A DNA stretch of 64,000 nucleotides, from assembly GCF_902497875.1 (NCBI RefSeq), contig NZ_CABVHY010000024.1, positions 1 through 64,000 of the forward strand. The letters are read 5' to 3'. Positions 59,589 through 64,000 of this stretch are shown piece after piece; the first letter of the stretch is position 1, and every line of letters starts with the position of its first letter. The notes beneath the pieces were generated by a model. The model made no database searches and was not told the origin of the DNA. It saw only the letters and a list, made by a program, of their open reading frames with translations. The DNA is from Pseudomonas fluorescens (GTDB lineage Bacteria > Pseudomonadota > Gammaproteobacteria > Pseudomonadales > Pseudomonadaceae). The position numbers and the translations under genes were made by a program.

Positions 59589-60488
59589 TTAATCCGAATT
59601 AGCCTTCCACAACCAGTTCCAGAACCCCGGCAACTGAACGGGTTCGGAACTGGCACTGACCGTGCGGGCCATGGCGGCACGCTGCAACGCTGATCGATCG
59701 TCGTAAAACGGTTTGGCGGCAGTGGTCACCCCCGTCTCGCGCGCACTGTCTAGCAGGATCTGCAGATACTCCTGCATATGCCGGGAGGTGTAGCGGTTGA
59801 GATCGTGAAAGGTCACCACCACCGGAATAACTGCATCGACTACCGGCAGCTCGCCAGCGGCGATTCGCTCGCGGACCTCGGATAATTGCCTGAGCATGTT
59901 CGAGCGTCTGCGCAGGCTGAAATTGTAGCCCCAGATCTTGCCGTCATTGGCGCTCAGGTCGGTCAGCAACACATGCAGGCCGTGGCGCTGATACGCGGCG
60001 AAGGTGCGTTTGTCGTAATTCCAGAATGGCGGGCGCACCAGTGTCGGCGCCGCTTCGGTGATCGCGGCAATGTCCGCGCTGCCATCGGTGAGCGACTGTT
60101 CCAGCGCCTCCGGGCTCAGCGAACGATGATTGGTGTGCCCCGACGTCGCCGTATGCAAGCCCAGCACATGACCTTCAGCCTGTTCACGGCGCATGATTTT
60201 TCCGCCCAGCTCACTGCCCCCCGCCCGCGACGCGCGAGTCTGCACAAAAAACACCGCCTTGATCCCCGGTTGCAGCGGATTCTCGGCAAGGTCGTCGAGA
60301 ATCGACTCCGTCGGATTGTAAAATCCGGAGGCGCTTGGGCCGTCGTCAAAGGTCAGCAGAAAACGGATCGGTGGCTGCGACTGCAAGCGTTTTTCGGTTT
60401 GCGGCGTCATTGCGATCGGCTGGCTGATGCAACCGGCGAGTGTGGTTGCGATGACGAGCGCTGATAAAACGGTGACTGTCTTTTTCAT
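59589..60488 (-). CDS. Polysaccharide deacetylase-family lipoprotein
   Basis: A 299-residue lipoprotein (MKKTVTVLSALVIATTLAGC, lipobox LAGC). NodB domain: FLLTFDDGPS with the catalytic and metal Asp, GHTNHRSLS with the metal His residues, and RPPFWNYD. It may deacetylate a cell-wall or exopolysaccharide sugar, or act on peptidoglycan in the periplasm. The start is at the lipoprotein signal, not the in-frame extension 26 codons upstream. Divergent from the esterase gene. Confidence 0.85.
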   Translation of the reverse strand: MKKTVTVLSALVIATTLAGCISQPIAMTPQTEKRLQSQPPIRFLLTFDDGPSASGFYNPTESILDDLAENPLQPGIKAVFFVQTRASRAGGSELGGKIMRREQAEGHVLGLHTATSGHTNHRSLSPEALEQSLTDGSADIAAITEAAPTLVRPPFWNYDKRTFAAYQRHGLHVLLTDLSANDGKIWGYNFSLRRRSNMLRQLSEVRERIAAGELPVVDAVIPVVVTFHDLNRYTSRHMQEYLQILLDSARETGVTTAAKPFYDDRSALQRAAMARTVSASSEPVQLPGFWNWLWKANSD

Positions 60489-60698
60489 GTGTTCTGCCTT
60501 GGTCCAGGCGCAGACAGATACAGACCATGGACAATTCAAGCAACAAAAAATCAACTCTATCGCCATCTTTTCGACCGCCCGGCTTATCCCCGCCGCGGTC
60601 TAGCAATTGTTGATATAACTGAACTGACCCGCCGGCATTCAGGCGCAGGGACGATTCAAGCGGTGATGTCGGGTAGCCCTCTCACGGGGATGACGCTC

Positions 60699-62063
60699 AT
60701 GAACTCCTGCCAGGATTTTTTGAAAAAACGCTACGGTTCCCACACCAATGGTGCGTCGACCGCCATAGTCCCCTTATTACGCCAATACGCCGAGCCGCTG
60801 CCGGAACGGAGCTCAGCGGCCTTCGGCGAAATGTTCGACCGTTATGCCGATGCACGAGTGGTCATGATCGGTGAGGCCAGCCATGGTACCGCCGATTTCT
60901 ATTGTGCCCGTGCCGCCATCACCCGTCGGCTGATCGAGCAGCATGGATTCAACATCGTTGCCGTCGAAGCGGACTGGCCGGATGCCGGCCAGGTTGACCG
61001 TTATGTCCGCGGGCTGGCGCCTACGGCCTGGAAACGCCACATCTTCAGCCGATTCCCGACCTGGATGTGGCGCAATACCGATGTGCGAGCGTTCACCCAC
61101 TGGCTGCATCAGCACAACCGCCAGCAAGCGTCAGAGCTGCGTGTCGAGTTTCGCGGGCTGGACGTTTATAGCCTGCACAACTCCATTCGCGAGGTCTTGA
61201 ATTACCTGGACCGGGTCGATTCTCAGCTCGCCCATGAAGCACGGCAGCGCTACGGCTGTCTGACGCCCTGGCAGGATGATCCGGCGCTGTACGGGCACTT
61301 TGTCGAACGCGGCGGTGCGATGCCCTGTGAGCAGGCGGTGGTCGAGCAGCTCGACATCATGCTGGCGGAACAGTTGGCGGGCCGTACCCAGGACGATGAA
61401 GCGGTCTTTAATGCCACGCAAAACGCCCAGGTCGTTCGGGCCGCCGAGCAATACTACCGAGCCATTTACCAAGGCTCGACCGCTTCCTGGAACCTGCGTG
61501 ACCGGCACATGTTCGACACCTTGCGTACGTTACTCGAACATCGAGGGCCTCAGGCCAAGGCAGTGGTGTGGGCGCACAACTCGCATATCGGCAATGCCGC
61601 CGCCACGGAAATGGGCTGGAAGGGCCAGTTCAATATCGGTCAGCTGTGCCGTAGCACCTACGGGCGCGACGTCGTGCTGATTGGCATGAGCACCGACCGT
61701 GGCCAGGTGGCGGCGGCCGATGACTGGGATGGCGAGATGCGCATCAAGACCGTCCTGCCCTCTCGTGAGGACAGTTGGGAGCATCAGTTCGCCCGGGCCG
61801 GCGTCGCCGCGTCGCTGACCGACTGGCGCGATCCCCAGCGCGAAGCGCTGCGCCTGGCCCTGTCCGAGCCGTTGCTGGAGCGGGCCATCGGGGTGATTTA
61901 CCGGCCGCAAAGCGAGCGCAGCAGTCACTACTTCGAGGCGGTGCTGGCCGAGCAGTTCGACGCCATGGTCTGGATTGAACAGACGCACGCGGTGACGGCA
62001 TTGCACCTGCCGAAAAGCCAGGAGCTGGAACCGGAAGACGAAACCTTTCCGTTTGGCGTGTGA
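60699..62063 (+). CDS. Erythromycin-esterase-family protein
   Basis: A 454-residue protein of the EreA/succinoglycan-biosynthesis family. Motifs GEASHGTADFYCARAAITRRLI, EADWPDAGQVDRYVRG, VVWAHNSHIGN and IGMSTDRGQVAA carry the catalytic Glu and His residues. Despite the name, non-plasmid relatives are not shown to confer macrolide resistance. ATGs at 60666 and 60690 are in-frame alternatives; 60699 has the best-spaced GGGG. It neighbours the hydrolase and phosphoribosyltransferase genes with which this family often occurs. Confidence 0.85.
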   Translation: MNSCQDFLKKRYGSHTNGASTAIVPLLRQYAEPLPERSSAAFGEMFDRYADARVVMIGEASHGTADFYCARAAITRRLIEQHGFNIVAVEADWPDAGQVDRYVRGLAPTAWKRHIFSRFPTWMWRNTDVRAFTHWLHQHNRQQASELRVEFRGLDVYSLHNSIREVLNYLDRVDSQLAHEARQRYGCLTPWQDDPALYGHFVERGGAMPCEQAVVEQLDIMLAEQLAGRTQDDEAVFNATQNAQVVRAAEQYYRAIYQGSTASWNLRDRHMFDTLRTLLEHRGPQAKAVVWAHNSHIGNAAATEMGWKGQFNIGQLCRSTYGRDVVLIGMSTDRGQVAAADDWDGEMRIKTVLPSREDSWEHQFARAGVAASLTDWRDPQREALRLALSEPLLERAIGVIYRPQSERSSHYFEAVLAEQFDAMVWIEQTHAVTALHLPKSQELEPEDETFPFGV

Positions 62064-62084
62064 TACCGGCAACGGATCAGTGCT

Positions 62085-62759
62085 TCATTCGCGCGGTGTT
62101 TTTTTTACCGGTGTGTGCAGATGCCCCTCAAACCAGTCGCCCGCCAGTCTGGCAACTGCCTCAAGGGTCCCTGGCTCTTCAAACAGGTGGGTGGCACCGG
62201 CTATGACCTCCAACTGCTGTTCACACTGCAGTGCCTGGGCGCTTTGGCGGTTCAGGCCGAGCACCGTCGGGTCCTGGCCTCCGACGATTTGCAAGGTGGG
62301 TGCCTTGACCAAGGCCAGCGCGGCTCCGGCCAGGTCGGTCCGCCCTCCCCGGCTGACCACGGCGTGCACCACGTCCGGGCGTAGCGCCGCTGCCATCAAC
62401 GCCGCCGCAGCCCCGGTGCTCGCGCCGAACAGTCCGATGCGCAACGATCGCAATTGCGCGCTGCGCCCGATCCAGTCGATCACCTCCACCAGCCGTCTGG
62501 AGAGTAGAGCGATATCAAAGCGCAGCTCCCCGGTCAGGTGGTCCACCCGCTGTTCCGACTCGGTGAGCAGATCGAACAGCAACGTGCCCAGCCCTCGTTC
62601 GGCCAGAGACTGGGCAACCTGCTGGTTACGTGGGCTCGAACGACTGCTGCCACTACCATGGACGAACACCACCAATCCGCTGGCGTAGGCAGGCAAACGT
62701 AAATCAGCGGCTAACTCGACGTCGGCCAGATCCAGTATTCGATTCTGTGAATTCAGCAT
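62085..62759 (-). CDS. Dienelactone-hydrolase-like alpha/beta hydrolase
   Basis: A 224-residue soluble hydrolase: oxyanion region VFVHGSGSSRSSPRN, nucleophile in GLFGASTGAAAAL, acid in GGQDPTV and histidine in AGATHLFEEPG. GAGGTAGATCCA precedes the ATG. It starts 10 bases after the phosphoribosyltransferase stop, so the two form an operon. These domains are sometimes fused in other bacteria. Confidence 0.85.
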   Translation of the reverse strand: MLNSQNRILDLADVELAADLRLPAYASGLVVFVHGSGSSRSSPRNQQVAQSLAERGLGTLLFDLLTESEQRVDHLTGELRFDIALLSRRLVEVIDWIGRSAQLRSLRIGLFGASTGAAAALMAAALRPDVVHAVVSRGGRTDLAGAALALVKAPTLQIVGGQDPTVLGLNRQSAQALQCEQQLEVIAGATHLFEEPGTLEAVARLAGDWFEGHLHTPVKKTPRE

Positions 62760-62769
62760 TGGATCTACC

Positions 62770-63462
62770 TCAAGGGACTGCCCGTCCCGCCTGGGCTTCG
62801 CGTTGCCAGGCGCGCTGCAGCAGATCAACGACCTCTTGGTCCGAAGTCTGGGTGAAATCCAGATACCAGTGTCCGATCGACATCATCCATTCCGGGATGA
62901 GCGGACACACCAGTTCATCCACTTTACGGCGTAGCGCCGCCACGGTCTCGGGCGGCGCCACCGGTACGGCGACGACGATGCGTGATGGCTGTTGCTGGCG
63001 CACGGCTTGCACCGCCGCCAGCATCGTAGAGCCGGTGGCCAGCCCGTCGTCGACCAGAATCACCACCTGGTCCCGCAGCTGCAGCGGTGGACGCCCTGCG
63101 CGGTAGACGCTCTCGCGACGCAGCAGCTCCCGGGTTTCCCGTTCGACCACTGCTTCAAGGGTGCGCTGGTCAATCGGGTGAGCCTGCAGCGCTTCCTGAT
63201 TGAGGACCCGTACACCGCCACTGGCGATGGCACCCATGGCGTATTCCTGATGAGAAGGCACACCGAGCTTGCGGACCAGCATCAGGTCCAGGCGTACCTC
63301 CAGCGCGGTGGCGATTTCATAAGCGACCGGAACACCGCCACGGGGTAAGCCGAGGACAATGACATCGGCTCTGTGACGGTAATCGAGCAGTGGCTGTACC
63401 AGGGTTTGGCCCGCCGCCCGCCTGTCCCTCAGAGCCGCTTGTGAAGAAGGATAATAGGACAT
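62770..63462 (-). CDS. Phosphoribosyltransferase-domain protein
   Basis: A 230-residue type I PRTase-like protein with the PRPP motif VILVDDGLATGSTM and the N-terminal VIVLGLPRGGVPVAYEIA. AGGAGGTCATCAC precedes the ATG. The substrate is unknown; this COG1926-type protein occurs with erythromycin-esterase-like and dienelactone-hydrolase-like genes, as here. Confidence 0.87.
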   Translation of the reverse strand: MSYYPSSQAALRDRRAAGQTLVQPLLDYRHRADVIVLGLPRGGVPVAYEIATALEVRLDLMLVRKLGVPSHQEYAMGAIASGGVRVLNQEALQAHPIDQRTLEAVVERETRELLRRESVYRAGRPPLQLRDQVVILVDDGLATGSTMLAAVQAVRQQQPSRIVVAVPVAPPETVAALRRKVDELVCPLIPEWMMSIGHWYLDFTQTSDQEVVDLLQRAWQREAQAGRAVP

Positions 63463-63663
63463 GTGATGACCTCCTGAAGCGGGTAAAGCCGATCGATTCG
63501 CGCCGCAGAAAGTAGCTCTCGCTGCCGCCGGGTTGTTGATCGGCCTCCCTGTCGAGCAGTGCCGTGAGCCAACGCATCTGCACACTTAACCTCTGCCGCG
63601 GCTCCCCACCTTTGATACCATCCAGCACATCTGTATTACATTTTAATGAAGAGCAGGCTTTTT

Positions 63664-64000
63664 GTGAATTTCACCCAGCGCTGGTTACGACATCCCATGG
63701 CCTCCCTCGTGAGCCTGACCGGGCTGGTTCTGCTGGTGCCGCTCGGCACTCGAATGGCCCTGGGCTGGAACAACCCGCTGGGTTATCTATCGGACCTGGG
63801 CATTGCCGGCTTGCTTATCGTACTGCTGTATCGGCGTCCATGGTGGCTGGCGTTGCCGGTGCTGATGGTCTGGTGCCTGCTGAGCCTGGCGGCAACCGAA
63901 CTGGTCAGCGCGGTCGGCCGGCTACCGACCCTGGCTGACGTTAATTACCTGATCGATCCGCAGTTTCTGGAGAACTCCACCGGCGGCGACGGCCTCGGGC
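63664..64000 (+). CDS. Membrane protein, 5' part only (runs off window)
   Basis: A GTG-started frame, MNFTQRWLRHPMASLVSLTG, with at least three hydrophobic segments in its first 112 residues (LVLLVPLGTRMALGW; DLGIAGLLIVLLY; WWLALPVLMVWCLLSL) and then a periplasmic-looking part. The layout fits the membrane anchor of LTA-synthase-like sulfatases, but no catalytic motif is within the window. Confidence 0.5.
   Translation, partial: MNFTQRWLRHPMASLVSLTGLVLLVPLGTRMALGWNNPLGYLSDLGIAGLLIVLLYRRPWWLALPVLMVWCLLSLAATELVSAVGRLPTLADVNYLIDPQFLENSTGGDGLG

Noticed and set aside
1..64000. CRISPR arrays, rRNA operons or complete insertion sequences
   Set aside because: None found: no regularly spaced repeats, no rRNA sequence, no transposase with terminal inverted repeats.

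Overview
The window is chromosomal DNA from a Pseudomonas of the fluorescens complex. Three things point to this: the gene contents and order (ahpC-ahpF, gor-galU, ogt/alkB/ada, modABC next to a topoisomerase IB), the high-GC codon use, and intergenic REP/REPIN palindromes of the types usual in that group. No rRNA, CRISPR array or complete insertion sequence was seen. Two tRNA genes (Leu-UAA and Cys-GCA) lie near 57.5-57.9 kb.

Region by region. 0-5.4 kb holds peroxide and thiol stress genes (ahpC, ahpF, gor) and galU. 5.6-7.9 kb holds small conserved proteins and lipoproteins. 8.0-11.1 kb is an alkylation-repair cluster: ogt, a 2OG-Fe(II) oxygenase, alkB, and an ada whose N-terminal zinc site has lost three of its four cysteines. 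11.3-13.6 kb holds an AcuI-type reductase and a nitronate monooxygenase. 13.6-14.6 kb is a tandem array of three acyl-carrier-protein-like genes; only the first keeps the phosphopantetheine serine. 15-20.6 kb holds modABC, topoisomerase IB and an ABC-F ATPase. 20.6-28 kb is mostly genes for very small proteins (41-116 aa), many with strong ribosome binding sites, plus a few gene remnants.

28.1-39.1 kb is bounded by two 71-bp direct repeats (65/71 identical), one of which is the hairpin terminator that once followed tRNA-Leu. It carries a polar amino-acid-type ABC transporter operon with a DoeB/AstE-like deacylase, an Lrp/AsnC regulator and a divergent MocR-type regulator. This resembles ectoine catabolic clusters but lacks the ectoine hydrolase. 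It also carries a large DUF4214-type secreted protein, an XRE regulator and a helix-hairpin-helix protein.

39.1-57.6 kb is an integrated element of about 18.4 kb at tRNA-Leu. It is bounded by a perfect 59-bp direct repeat of the tRNA 3' part and has paired TTGCGGAAC sites at both ends. Its left part carries two secreted sulfatases, an exported HAD phosphatase, a FadL-type porin and several lipoproteins. Its right part is a prophage remnant (5'-truncated integrase, Rz/Rz1 spanins, a broken cell-wall hydrolase, other phage proteins) that also carries an MCP and NhaA. Three genes in the element are interrupted by an in-frame TAG.

57.9-64 kb returns to core-like genes: hydrolases, a VOC protein, a polysaccharide deacetylase lipoprotein, and a conserved trio (erythromycin-esterase-like, dienelactone-hydrolase-like, phosphoribosyltransferase). 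The last gene, a membrane protein, runs off the window. The strongest leads for new biology are the serine-less ACP array, the zinc-site-deficient Ada, the ectoine-like transporter/deacylase cluster, the sulfatase/porin cargo of the tRNA-Leu element, and the hairpin that buries the ribosome binding site of the solitary tyrosine recombinase.
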